NCBI GenBank assembly: GCA_028023455.1
Contig: JAQFVV010006208.1
Location: forward strand, 5,318,963-5,382,962
Source: Epiperipatus broadwayi
Lineage: Eukaryota; Onychophora; Udeonychophora; Euonychophora; Peripatidae
Length of the DNA stretch: 64,000 nucleotides
Direction: 5' to 3'
The notes beneath the pieces were generated by a model, which was not told the origin of the DNA, did not search any database, and saw only the letters and a list, made by a program, of their open reading frames with translations. Both the position numbers and the translations under genes were made by a program. Below, one piece after another: positions 21,791-32,981 of the stretch (within the stretch, counting starts at the first letter, position 1; each line of letters begins with the position of its first letter).

Positions 21791-22635
21791 TATATTAGAA
21801 AAGCAAAAATAAAGAAGGAAAGAGGAAGAGAAGCTATTGAAGATTTTACTAAAATTCTTCCACAACCACAGTTTCATCTAGTATTTTGGCAAGTATTGCA
21901 ATCGTATATGAATTTGTATTTTATTTATATATACTAGTATAGCAGTATTTAATTTTTTGTTGGATAATTTTTTTATTTGTATCAAAAAGCTTTCTATTTG
22001 TTTGAAAAATCAACAACATAAATACATAAAATATAAAATAATAAATTGTTTCTGTTTGATAATGTGCAATAAATCTCAATTTATATTGTCCATATTTTAT
22101 TTGAAATTTTTACAAATAGTAACATCATTTATAAGTGATAATTATAAGTATTGATCACTATCTTATGTTAAACTTAATAACTCCCAACTGATATATATAT
22201 ATATATTTCATTTAAAAAAAATCTTTTTTTTTTTTTTTTAATTACCTGCTTTTAGAATTTTTTAAAATTTTGTTTTTTTCTGTATCGTACAAGAATCAGA
22301 TTATTGAAAATGTATTTAAAAAATAAACAAAAAAGATAGCTTTAAATATAATAAATTCTAATAATATGATTAAGAAATACTTATTTTACATCAGTTCTAT
22401 TTAAACAATGTTTCAAAAAAAGTCACATATGCTTTGTGAAATTCTGAAAGTCAAGCAAAAGGAAATATACTTCATTAAGTTCCATTAACTTTTTAAAATA
22501 TTTTATTATTTGAAATATACTTTCATTCATCAAGTAAAAAAACGGTAGAACGTGTATCTGAAAATTCATGCTAATTTTTAAAATTATTTTAATTATAATG
22601 GTATGTCCATATTAGCCCGATGGGGGTGGAAAATG

Positions 22636-23009
22636 TCGGCACAAACAAATGTGTAAATAAAGACCGAATTAAACATGTTTACAATCTTTTAAAAATGAAA
22701 ACAATTTTTTAAGTGAATATTAGATAATATCCGATCAGGAGAAAAATTGTTAGTCAAAATGTTGGTTTATTATCTAATATTCACTTAAAAAAATATTTGT
22801 TTTCATTTTTAGAAGATTGTAAATGTGCTTAATTCGGCCTTTATTTACAAATTTTAGTGAATTAAATAATATCTTGACCAAAAAAAAGTTGTTAGTCAAA
22901 ATGTTGGTTTATTATTTAATATTCAAGTAAAAAAATTAATTGTTTTTATTTTTAGAAGATTGTAAATGTGTTTAATTCGATCTTTATTTACACATTTCTT
23001 TGTGCCAGC
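22636..23009. repeat. Foldback element H with tandemly duplicated right arm
   Basis: Left end CGGCACAAACAAATGTGTAAATA and right end TATTTACACATTTCTTTGTG are complementary with few changes. The arm segment GTTAGTCAAAATGTTGGTTTA ... GAAGATTGTAAATGTG occurs twice in the right half (about 22750-22860 and 22890-23005). A MITE with an internal duplication is the simplest reading. Confidence 0.65.
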
Positions 23010-23393
23010 ATTATAGTAAAAGTGCATAATTTTCTCCTTGTACAAAATATTGTTATCTCTTATCATCTATCGTCAGACTAATATATATATGAAATCTCAC
23101 CATCAGACTACTGGACAATAGCAAGCATATGTTACACTTTTGGTTCACTATTTTAACCAATTTTTTTTTTCGCCTTCTACAAAAACAATTTTTTTTTTTG
23201 CATTTCAAATGTTATATATATTATTTATAAAAATTATTATTTTAAAATTAGCATTTTTAATCACATCATATAAATATTTAGTTTACTATTAAATAACTTG
23301 TAACTTCTGTTCAATCTATCGTTCTTACTCTATGCTATATTAAAAAGTCAATGAAAATTTTTATTGTTTGATTTATACTAGGTCAGCAATCCC

Positions 23394-23690
23394 CAACCTT
23401 TTTGCATTTAAGAGCACATTCTATGATACCGGCCAGGTGGCGGGCACCTTTTATTTTTTCAATGTAAATTTATAGTTGGATATTGTTAATGATAGACTCT
23501 TTTACGCTGTAATAGTATAGTATGACCTACAATTTGTTTACAATATAATACAATAATTTATAAGAAATCTTAAAAATTAAATTTATTTGTTTCAGATAAA
23601 TAATTTTTTATAGTTTTGGATAGCAGCGGGCTCACGTAAAATGGTCTTCAGGTGCCATGGTGCCTGCGGGCATAGGGTTGGGGGCCCCTG
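23394..23690. mobile_element. hAT-type MITE
   Basis: Left end CAGCAATCCCCAACCTTTTT and right end GGTTGGGGGCCCCTG form imperfect inverted repeats starting with CA(G) as in many hAT elements. The interior has GCACC/GGTGCC and CGGGC motifs near both ends, also typical. The flanking 8-bp duplication is not clean, so the copy is old. Confidence 0.6.
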
Positions 23691-23699
23691 GTATTAGAA

Positions 23700-25077
23700 T
23701 GTATTATTTATTTTACCATTTTGTCTTTATAATCAATAATGCTCTTGAGTTTGGGACTTCAAACAATAGTTATGGTATATATTTACTAAGATTAAGCCTG
23801 ATAATTCTTCGGTACTATTTAATATAATTAATTAGAGAAATAAAAATTATGATTTTACAAACATTCGTATATTTATGAATTTCACATGTTGTTAAATAAA
23901 AACTTGCATTAAATGAATCATTTACATGTATAATTTATATACTCATTTATACACGCTTTATATTTATTATAATTTAAAAACTATTTTAATTGGATTAATA
24001 CTTGCACATTAAATTAGTGGAATATGTATTTTTGTTATACATATATTGACACAAATATTTTCACAATGGCAGACAAAAAGTTGATTATGTGAAGGGAGAT
24101 CAGTAGTTACATAATCCTGATCCATGTATTGATGCTCATATCTTATCAATATCTCAATCCTTTTCATTGGGTCAGTAGTGACTACATTGTAAATGACAGG
24201 TTCAAATATAATTTTATAATATATATAAAAAAATCCATTACATTTCACAATAACCAATGAAATGAGGGATGCAGAAATATATAACAAGAATTATGATACA
24301 CAGGTTCAATCACCCATAATTATTTAAGTGAATGTCTTCCAAATATTGAATAACTTTATAGTGTCACCTCTTTTAAAAAACATTTTGGCCTTTTGTGGTT
24401 TTCTGATAAGTCTGTATTCTGATTTATTACATTTAAAAAGAACTTTAATTTTATTGAAATTTATAATGCAATCAGGGTTGACTTTGTGTTGTATAACATT
24501 CCTATCTTTTTCTTCATCTACCGACTTTTCTATTTGTCTAAAAAATAAACAGATCTATTAGAGAATTTAATAGTTTTTAAATTTTTAAGTTATACATTTT
24601 CTTTTAAACAAGGAAGCAGTATTTTTTTTTATTACATCTATAGTCGTAGACATATAAATGTCCAGACATTTGTAAAGAAAAGATAGACATATGTCGTTTT
24701 AAAAATTGGCTTTATTCATGGTGAGCAAGCTTTCAATACATTGTCTATAACTCTATTTATTATGTATCTGGTATCTGTTCTATATTATCCATAATCTATC
24801 TTTCATCATTAAAAGGCACTATGGATTGCATAGGCAAAATAATCAATAAATATGTTAAAAATTATTTAAACTGATAATGAAAAAAAAAAAAAACTTATGA
24901 GATTACTTGAAAATTAAAATATTTATGAAATTCTGTCCTGGATTTACCAACTTCTTACAATAATTCAAACAATAGAAAAATTGATATGTGAAGAAAACAA
25001 CATAGGAATGTTATAAAAGAGAAAATTATCTTCTCTTCCCTAGCTATTCATCAGTAATCACATACTAATTTTGAATC
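23700..25077. other. Intron stretch without recognisable feature
   Basis: Several open frames of up to about 90 codons occur by chance on both strands, with no domain signature and biased AT-rich codons. Nothing further supported. Confidence 0.45.
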
Positions 25078-25093
25078 AAACTATTGCTCTGTA

Positions 25094-25189
25094 ATCAAGT
25101 GTTGGTGGCCTAGTGGTTAGCATAATTGCCTTCCAAGCATCTGGCCCAGGTTCGCATCCCAGTCAACGCATTTGACGTGTGAAAAAAAA
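25094..25189 (+). repeat. tRNA-Gly-derived SINE with target-site duplication
   Basis: The body folds as a tRNA: acceptor GTGTTGG/TCAACGC, A-box TGGCCTAGTGG, anticodon loop CTTCCAA (anticodon TCC, Gly) and a T-arm with GGTTCGCATCC. It is followed by TTTGACGTGTG and an A-run. It is flanked by AAACTATTGCTCTGTA (25078-25093) and the same with one change at 25190-25205, a 15/16 target duplication that proves retroposition. The anticodon stem is mispaired, so it is not a functional tRNA gene. Confidence 0.85.
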
Positions 25190-27154
25190 AAACTATTGTT
25201 CTGTATGATTTAGCATACTGAAAAGTAGCAGATTCTTAAACTTCATGTCTATATTTTATGCCATATATGTTCTTTTGGCACTTCAAATTCTTACGAATGT
25301 CCACTTAATTAAGCCATTCAATTATTTTTTAATAAGCTATTCAAATATGCACAAAAAGTGATTGCTTAAATGGAAAAATATGACATTTAAAAGTTCAATA
25401 AAAAAATCCTCAACAAAAGAGCTATTGTTAATGGAGAAAAACTTGTTTAGCCTCAGGGTGATTGTCAATTACTAATAATTAATAGGTTCCTGGCAACATC
25501 AAAAGATAAAAGTTATCTCTGTTTACATAGACATAATCTCCTTATTTCTAGTTTTTATTATAATAACAATCCATGAAAATATTTAATTCAATATATATAT
25601 ATTTGGAAGTCCCTATACATTTACAGAATAATAAAACGAATCTGTTTATTAGTTATTTTGAAATAATATGACTTTTTTTTTATATATTTGGAATCCAGCC
25701 TTTAGCGGTCTAAAAAAATAACTAAGATGTTACTGAAACATTAGAAATACTTTTGAATAGTATGCATAGACAGTGATCAGACCATTTCCTTTTTGATGTT
25801 TTTTTGTATATAAATGGTCTCTTGATTGCCATTATGCAAGGGAAAATCCAAAATAATACTGACATTTATGTACTATATATACATAACACTGAAGGTCTTC
25901 TCTTTTTTCTTTTCTTTTTATAAATATTAATATAGATTTCATTTCATTTGTTATTAACAATTCCTATATTCTCTCGGTAGACCTTGGTTTGGAATTTTTT
26001 AAGAAAGTGCAATGATCTATTTGATTTCTGTTCTTCAATGATAATCCTAATTACACGAATGGATATTTTTTTCATTTGAATAACTTAGGAAAAAAAAAAG
26101 AACAAAGTTCAATATGAGTCACATTGTTCGGGTACATGCTATTAATTCCCAAATCTACATTCCTTTGCTTTTTAATAGCTTACTTAAAAGATATTTGCAT
26201 AATCCATTAAAAATTTAGATTATCTGCCAACTTTGTCCCCCATTATAGAATCGTGGCATTACTTTATCAAAGATAATAAGGTCATTTATCATGAAAATAT
26301 TTTTAAACATGACTATTTGTAAATGTTATGGTGGATGCTTTTCAATAAGTAAAAAAATTGATTTACATACGCATATAATTTTCTAATGACAAGTTCAAAT
26401 ACAAACAAACCAGATATCATCTATAAGATTATCTGTCTCTTGCTCTACTTTTCAAATATCTACAGTCATTTTGCTTTTCTTAAAATCAATCCATGCCTTT
26501 CACCTTCTATTTTTACCTCATACCATCTCCATCTAAATGCATATTTCGTAATTTTTCTGCTTTTAAACAAGAACTTAATTCAACTACAAACTTTTTTTTT
26601 TTACCCGTAACAGTGGTCAAATATATTAAATATTATAGTGAATTTGTCAGTAATGTTGTTTCCTAATTACTATTAATAATCAATTCAACTCAGTTGAAAT
26701 AAAGAACTAATATTAAATAATATTTATTCTAACCAGTTTTCATCCAAGATTAGGACCTTTTCAAGACAGAACTTTTTACATAATCACATGTTCATTAGAG
26801 ATTATAATAAAGTAATATATTATGAGACAATATATATTCAAGAGAATATACATAAGTATATTAAATTGTTAAAAGTACTGCAAAAATATGTTACATGTGA
26901 CTGTTAGGTGGTAATTGGAAATTTTAAATATTTATAATGTTAAAGATGTAATTATTGATTATGTTAAATTAATGTTAATTTATATTAGAAATTGTTTTTA
27001 ATGTGTGTTAATATAATGGAATGATTGTTTTTTTGTATGTAGACTATATTTATAGTAATGTATAAAATATATATATATAAAATTATAAAGTATGGATAAT
27101 TAATGAAGTATCATTTTATTAGGAATTATTGTAATTAGTATAAATATTTGAAAT

Positions 27155-27560
27155 ACAGGCATTCTTCATATACCTGGAGCCTAATTGTAAATATAGGGGA
27201 TTTGAACTCAGACTTTCAAGTACCCAATAACTATGCATACTATCTCATACCACTGATACACATGACCATACACATGTAGAAAAGATAAATAATCATCAAT
27301 ATATGTATTTCATGCTAAAACAGCACTCATCAGTTGGTCTAGATTATCATCTCCCACACATATATATATAATCAGTGCTCAGTTTATATTAAGATAGCTG
27401 ATCTTCATACTTTAATGGACAGGGTTCAATCTACTCCAACCTGCAACTCTTTAGCCACCCATACTACTGAAAATCTGATGGTGAAAAGCCCAAATCCCAT
27501 GCTGATGCCAATATTATTGCCATACCCATATTGACCTGAAGTCAAATTCCCTATATTTGT
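27155..27560. repeat. Family B repeat, copy 5 (left arm)
   Basis: Opens with ATACAGGCATTCTTC and ATATAGGGGATTTGAAC, continues with GATAAATAATCATCAATATA, the hammerhead segment, TCAGTGCTCAGTTTATATT and TGGACAGGGTTCAATCTAC. No right arm follows. Confidence 0.7.
27289..27347 (-). ncRNA. Hammerhead ribozyme motif (type I), family B copy 5
   Basis: Minus strand: ATAAT, loop, CCAA, CTGATGA (27333-27327), stem II GTGCT/AGCAT, GAAA (27311-27308), short stem III, TTGA, TG, ATTAT. Core letters are intact. One stem I pair is lost (TTGA instead of TTGG), while the distal ATAAT/ATTAT pairing is complete. Confidence 0.6.
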
Positions 27561-27627
27561 AATTAGTATGAAGAAAGTATTTATTTACTTTATATTGTGT
27601 ATATAAAATGTATATATGTTGTAAATA

Positions 27628-27862
27628 CAGGCAATCCTCGACTTTCATATTTAATCGATTTCTGAAACGTGTATGAAAGTAGTCTTGTAAAAAAAACTCA
27701 TCAAAAAAGCGTTTTTAAAATATTTATTTTTTATTGAGGTATATTAACACTTTATTGATTAGTATCTGGTGTTTTCTTTATAAATTTATCAAGAGATAAT
27801 TGAATTGTACTCTTCTTATGCTTTTCTTGATAAAAAGTTCCATTGAAAGAGAGGACTGCCTG
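27628..27862. mobile_element. Tigger/pogo-like MITE with TA target duplication
   Basis: Ends CAGGCAATCCTCGACTTTC and, inverted, CAGGCAGTCCTCTCTTTC; TA flanks both sides (27626-27627 and 27863-27864). CAG termini followed by GTCCTCG-like sequence are characteristic of Tigger-like pogo elements. 235 bp, non-coding. Confidence 0.65.
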
Positions 27863-28049
27863 TAATTGTAAATTATATAGGTATATATATTTATATGGTT
27901 AATGTAGTATATAATGTGTATAGTAAATGGAGTATCATGTGATTATGTAAAAAAGTTTTCTTTGAAAGGTCCTAATATTGGACGAAAATTGCCTAGAATA
28001 TAATAATTATGTAATATTAACTGTTAATTTCAATTGAATTAAATTGATT

Positions 28050-28425
28050 AAACCATTAACATCACATTATCACTTTCTTATGCTAACACATTACTGTTAT
28101 TAAACCAGGCAAAATTCTCCATACAGTAGTGCCAACCAGAGTAATCAATGGATGCCAGAAGGTTTGTGCATAAAATCCCCATTCATCCAATATCCCCAGG
28201 CTAGTTTCTGGCTTGTGGTCTTCGTCAGTGAAGAGCTTTGGATCTGAGAGCACTGCACCTAGATCTTAGGATCTAATGCAACCCTCCATTAGGATCTAAT
28301 GCAACCCTCCAGCAGCCACCTTTTATCTCTGCTTAACTACAAAACTATGAGAACAAAATTGAAAACACAATAATATTTTCAATCTAAGCTCAATAGCTTA
28401 TATTGTCATAGTTCAGGAAAATAAA
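28050..28425 (-). repeat. Family A element
   Basis: Starts CATTAACATCACATTATCAC, contains AGGCAAAATTCTCCATACAG, TGCATAAAATCCCCAT and GCAACCCTCC twice (a small tandem duplication near 28272-28305). On the minus strand CTGACGA (28228-28222), a hairpin and GAAAC (28208-28204) form a hammerhead-like core. Confidence 0.65.
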
Positions 28426-29345
28426 GAAGTTTTATTAAAAAAAAAATTTGCATTAAAGTATATATGAGAGAAGTTATTATAAGCAATATATATATCATTT
28501 AAAAGTACTTAATTTCTCAATGAAATGATTTTTTAAATATTAAGACTTATTATTGCTTATCAACTCTCAAGCTTATTATATTAAGTAGGCCTTTTTAAAA
28601 TAAACATGATATGTAAGAAATGTATAGTCCAATATTTTTATTTTAAGTAGAATTGCAACTTAATTAATAATTTTTTTTTAACAAGCATGACTTTTTTATT
28701 CAATGATTGTAACACAGTTTGATATGCAGATATAGTTCTTTATTATTATTAATTATGTAGACAAATGGTTCTGTTGTAGTATATATATATTTGATCAATT
28801 TTTTCATATTAAGTCTTATTTTTATATTCTCGTTGGGATATTCAATTGAAGATATCTTACCACAAGTGATTGTTATTTTTATTCAATATGGCTAAGTAAT
28901 ATCATTTAGATCTGTTTCTCATTTGTCATAACATATTTTGATATAGCTTACTTTACTGAAGCATAACCTATTTATATATCTACTTTTTATTTCACTTTTT
29001 AATAGTGAATGCAAAACCTGATACCTCACTAAGATACTAAAATAATCTTGTCAGTCTATAGAACTTGCTCTTATTAAAATTTCCACTTGTTTTTAAAGTA
29101 GGTACTTAATGCATTTATTATGATTCTTATATATTTCCAAAATTGAACAGATAATTGGTTTTTTTCTAACTTCCCTAATTATTCAAGTGTTTTTTTCATA
29201 ATACAAATTTCATGGATCAGAAGGGTCACATATTAAGACATTTTATATAAATATCAAATGATTTTACATTTAATGGGTATATGCTCTTTTTTTAAAAAAA
29301 AATTTAAAAAGTTTTATTGTTCAAATTCATAATAAAATAAAATAT
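28426..29345. other. Intron stretch without recognisable feature
   Basis: AT-rich, no exon, no inverted repeat of note, short ATATATAT runs only. Confidence 0.45.
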
Positions 29346-29449
29346 AAAAAAACTAATATATAGGGTATATGAGCACAGACTTTCACACCACCCTCCACTC
29401 TCTCTCTTAACACTGATGTGAACACATATAGTGTATGCCGAAAAGATAA

Positions 29450-29508
29450 ATAATCACCAATCTACGTATTTCATACTAAACCAGCAATCATCAGTTGGTC
29501 CAGATTAT
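29450..29508 (-). ncRNA. Hammerhead ribozyme motif (type I), family B copy 6, minus strand
   Basis: ATAAT + CTGGA + CCAA, core CTGATGA (29494-29488), stem II TGCT/AGTA inside one unpaired T on each side, GAAA (29472-29469), TACGTAGA, TTGG + TG + ATTAT. Stem I is complete (CCAA:TTGG and ATAAT:ATTAT). The unpaired T-T at the base of stem II weakens the prediction against the G-C or G-U closing pair of other copies. Confidence 0.55.
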
Positions 29509-29593
29509 CATCTCTACACACATATGCTATAAGTGCTCAGATTGGCTATCTTAATATATATCTGAGCACTTATAGCATATATGTGTAGAGATG

Positions 29594-29652
29594 GTAATCT
29601 GGACCAACTGATGATTGCTGGTTTAGCATGAAATACATCTATTGGTGACCAT
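29594..29652 (+). ncRNA. Hammerhead ribozyme motif (type I), family B copy 6, plus strand
   Basis: CCAA (29604-29607), CTGATGA (29608-29614), stem II TGCT/AGCA with loop GGTTT, GAAA (29630-29633), TACATCTA, TTGG (29642-29645). The distal stem I is disturbed. Sense to the muscle gene in the FN3-4 to FN3-5 intron. Confidence 0.5.
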
Positions 29653-30387
29653 TTATCTTTTCGACATATATGTGTTCAAGTGTATCAGTGTTATGAGATA
29701 GAGTCGTGGGTGGTGTGAAAGTTGTGCTCATATACCCTATATATTACTATATAGACACAGGTATATAATAAACCCGTGTTTCAGTTATTAAAAAAGACTA
29801 ATTAGCTTTTAGAACTTTCTACGAGTATTTTTTTTTTTTTAATTTTTGAAGCTAGTTAAAAAAAAAACTTCTCTTATTAGGGTTATAACAAAACATTGTA
29901 GATTGATGTTAAGTTATGAATTTCTTTTCTCAACTCTCGATTTCTTAATGTATTTACATAAAATCCCAAAAAAATATTCAGCAATACATATATATGCAAA
30001 TGAAAATTATTTACAGACAAGTGAAAGCTAATTTTTAGAAAAATGGATGATGATGATCGATTGTATTTAAATTAAGAGGAAATCTGTTGTCAGTAATAAT
30101 GTATACAAATATATTATTTTACCAAGAAAACAGTGACATAATAGCATTTTTCATACCAATAATGCATTTAATTCTATGATAATCATTTATTCGATTCCAA
30201 AGAAAATATTAATTTATTTAAATTTTAAATAATAATTAGCCAAGAAATGCTTTCAACTTAGAAGGTCATATTCATAGCGCTCAAATTCAATGGCTGCATT
30301 TATTTATACTTTTTTAAGTATTCATAAAAATATAAGAAATTAATATAAGGATTCATTTTGTTTTTGTTTATAAAAAAAACAAAAATG

Positions 30388-30486
30388 GTCAAGCATTGGT
30401 GGTCTAGTGGTTAGCATAGCTGCCTTCCAAGCAGCTGGCCCGGGTTTGCTTCCCGGTCAACACATTTGACATATGGAAAAAAAAAA
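30388..30486 (+). repeat. tRNA-Gly(TCC)-derived SINE
   Basis: A 72-base tRNA-like body (30393-30464) with A-box TGGTCTAGTGG, a perfect anticodon stem AGCTGC/GCAGCT around CTTCCAA, and T-arm CCGGGTTTGCTTCCCGG. It is preceded by GTCAA and followed by TTTGACATATGG and an A-run, exactly like the SINE at 25094. Two acceptor-stem mismatches and the shared tail show that it is a SINE, not a tRNA gene. Confidence 0.75.
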
Positions 30487-30714
30487 TGTAATTTAAAAGT
30501 AATCTCTTTGTATTGTGAAAAATTATTAAATGATTAATAGATTATTTGCAGTAATGAATTATAAGAGTAGATGTACGCTTCCTTTGTTGGAAAGTTTGAT
30601 ATACTTCTGAATAATTAATTATTTTTAAAACTCTTTTATTTTGCTTGAATTGGTGAAATAGTCTAACATTATTTTCAACTTTTTATTTTATTGGATAGAG
30701 AAGTGAAAATCACA

Positions 30715-30783
30715 AACGTTGATGGTCGAGAGTTGTCCCGGGTTAGCGGGTTCGCTTCCCAGCCAATGCTATGGCACATGATG
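30715..30783 (+). repeat. SINE, internally deleted, with 13-bp target duplication
   Basis: Head ACGTTGATGGTCGAGAG and B-box region GCGGGTTCGCTTCCCAG, with the middle deleted. Flanked by AGTGAAAATCACA at 30702-30714 and 30784-30796. Confidence 0.75.
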
Positions 30784-30927
30784 AGTGAAAATCACATTTT
30801 AGAAAAGACATTTTAAATTCTTTTTATATTTTTTTATTTTTACATTTTAATATTTTTGTACATTCAATTTATTGTAACAATATTTTCTTCTATGTTTAAA
30901 GTATCATTTTTTTTCATCAAACTTTAG

Positions 30928-31085
30928 ACACATCTGAAATGGATTCTGATGAAGCAACAGGATTATCTTGGATAATGAAATCAGGTGTTGAACCTTCTCT
31001 TGCCAGTTATGCTAGGCACAAATTGATAGACCGGGATGAATACTTTTTCCGGATTTTCTATTATGCTGATGAACTTTTCAAGTAG
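30928..31085 (+). CDS. Candidate short terminal exon or decayed FN3 exon with in-frame stop
   Basis: After a pyrimidine-rich acceptor (...ACTTTAG, ending 30927) there is an open stretch in the phase expected for this gene (G|AC). It runs 52 codons from the split Asp through MDSDEATGLSW to a TAG at 31083-31085. Its second part, SYARHKLIDRDEYFFRIF, matches the E-F strand region of the neighbouring FN3 domains (compare EGHLYFFRVFAEN), but the proline-rich A strand and the D-G-G turn are missing. AATAAA occurs at 31292-31297 and 31328-31333. Two readings are possible: a used alternative last exon that truncates the protein (its inclusion upstream of FN3-5 would end translation), or the remnant of an FN3 exon that lost its first half. 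The acceptor, frame and F-strand motif are seen; usage is inference. Confidence 0.5.
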
Positions 31086-32663
31086 ATAAACACCATGGAC
31101 AATATTTGGAGAGGAAAATATAGAATTTTGTAGACTTTTTTTTTTTAAAAAAAAATCTATATATTGTCATATATTTATTATTACTATTATTATTATTATA
31201 AAGTGAAATTTATACTTTGAAAATATTATATAAGTCTGGGTTTAATTTGTTTTTAATATTTTTGAGGTATGAAATTTTATATTTTCGACTAAATAAACCC
31301 CCTGACAACGAATCTTAGTCTTATATAAATAAAGAAAATAAAAAAAACCACTGTATATAGAAATTCGATTGATATCTGCGATAAATAAAGATATATCTTT
31401 ATTTCTTTATTTATATTTGTTTATTAATGGCTAAACATTAAGGGATTTCTTACCTCAAGAAAAATAAATATGTAAAGCATGTTCCATTTGCTATATTATT
31501 TATTTGCAAATTCTATGCTTTTGTAGTTATATTTATGTGATCATGGTTTTATATTAAAAAGTTGTTAACACTTCTTTAAATTTCTCTACAATATTTAACT
31601 CAACCTTATCATAACCATATCTCTGTGGTTTAACATATTTTAACGATCAAATGACCCTCTGCACAGAGATTTTCATTGTACTTTTTTAGATAGCTTTGTA
31701 TATTGCTTTGAAATAACAATAAAATTAATTAAAATGTACATCTTTGTGTCTCCCCTGTCTTTTTAACCTATTTCAAATGTTAATATCACCATGAACTTTT
31801 CAGACATATTTGCAAACGTTCATGCAATAGACAAAATATTACATCAGTTATTAACACATTTTCCCCACTACAAATTACATAATCAGTTTATTACTAAATA
31901 CTGTTATACTCTCCATGCAGTGCCCTAATTAATCAATTTCTAAAGTCCTTTGTATGTCAGATGTTGCAAATAGAGTAAAAAAAACTCTAGGATCACGTAA
32001 GTCAGATAGTTAATTTATCGTAATCTGCTGTTTCTCCTGGCATGTATTTTTTGTTTGCTCGCATGATTTTTTTTTTTGTAATGCTTTCATGAAATCATCG
32101 TGTTACCACTTAATATCAAGTGGTTCTCAGAATTGCTTGATTACAATTTAATTTTTTTTTCTCCAAATTAAGTCCTGGTGTTTCTTCTAACCAAAGATAT
32201 CCAAGATAAATCTTGATGCTTCCTATTTTTTTAGAACACATCTCATTAAATATTTTTTAAGAATTCTCTCTTGATCTTTTTTTTAAGTGATGCTGTTTTT
32301 TTTATTTTTGTTGCTGATGGTATTTGTATGTGTGCGTGTGTGTGTTTTTTTTTTACTAATTTTCTACTTGGGGTTTTTTTTTTTTTGTTCTATTGTATTA
32401 TTTTTTCCACTTTGATAAGTTGTTTTTCTTAATTTGTACATGATGTATATTCTTATTATTTTAACTCCCGTGCTCTCAGTATTTGCATGTATGCTGGTAA
32501 AGTTATAATGCATTTTATTATTCATTATATTTTATTAGAAAATTCATTGTAATTTATTTTAAATTGATCTATCATATATGTAATAGTGTTAAGTATGCAA
32601 TATTTGTGCTTTATACCTTAAGCCTTAGTGATTCTTATTCCCTGCTTTCTTTGGCTTTACTAG
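31086..32663. other. Intron (or 3' UTR of the stop exon) without further feature
   Basis: Two AATAAA hexamers near 31292 and 31328 could serve the stop-containing exon. Long T-runs and a short TG repeat near 32325-32345 follow. No repeat family recognised. Confidence 0.45.
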
Positions 32664-32981
32664 ATGTTATAACACCACCCTCAGCACCTTTGGGTCCTCT
32701 GAGAGTGACAAATATCACTCGCGATTCTGTTACTCTGTCGTGGGATATCCCTGATGAAGATGGGGGTATTGAGCTTGCATTCTACATTATAGAGGCCAAA
32801 GATGCAATAATAGGAGAAAGTTTACGAACATATACAAAAGTCAATCCTGATTTTACAACATACACAATGGAAGACCTAAAAGAAGGTCATCTTTACTTCT
32901 TCCGCGTTTTTGCGGAAAATATTGCCGGTAGAAGTGAACCTCTGGTTTTGAAAGATCCAGTTCGAATAAAAGTTCATATTG
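32664..32981 (+). CDS. Exon: FN3 domain 5 of titin/twitchin-type protein
   Basis: A 318-nt phase 1-1 exon, four codons longer than the other FN3 exons, with acceptor TTACTAG and donor GTAGGT. It encodes TPPSAPLGPLRV, SVTLSWDIPDEDGGIELAF, YIIEAKDA, a stretch without the usual second W (ESLRTYTKVN), then DLKEGHLYFFRVFAENIAGRSEPL and the linker VRIKVHIG. The open frame on both sides extends into intron sequence. The extra residues and missing second W lie between the C' and E strands. This is the last exon I can recognise; the donor shows that the gene goes on, so either the next exon is more than 31 kb away (beyond 64000) or it is too short or diverged for me to see. Confidence 0.92.

Larger units (their letters stand above)
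29350..29800. repeat. Family B repeat, copy 6 (compact palindrome)
   Basis: TATATAGGGTATATGAGCAC at the left is mirrored by GCTCATATACCCTATATA at the right; the arms meet near 29545 at CAGATTGGC. The terminal mini-hairpin (ACAGGTATATAATAAACCC) follows at 29758-29776. Each arm carries an opposite-strand hammerhead. Confidence 0.8.

Noticed and set aside
23095-23125. Further family D hammerhead near 23.1 kb
   Set aside because: Only CATCAGACTACTGGACAAT resembles the family; neither core box is present.
24009-24287. 92-codon minus-strand open frame
   Set aside because: AT-biased, no recognised motif, no supporting splice or start context; probably chance.
30393-30464. Functional tRNA-Gly(TCC) gene
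   Set aside because: Good A and B boxes and anticodon stem, but acceptor-stem mismatches and the same A-rich tail and head as a SINE with proven target duplication show a retroposed copy.
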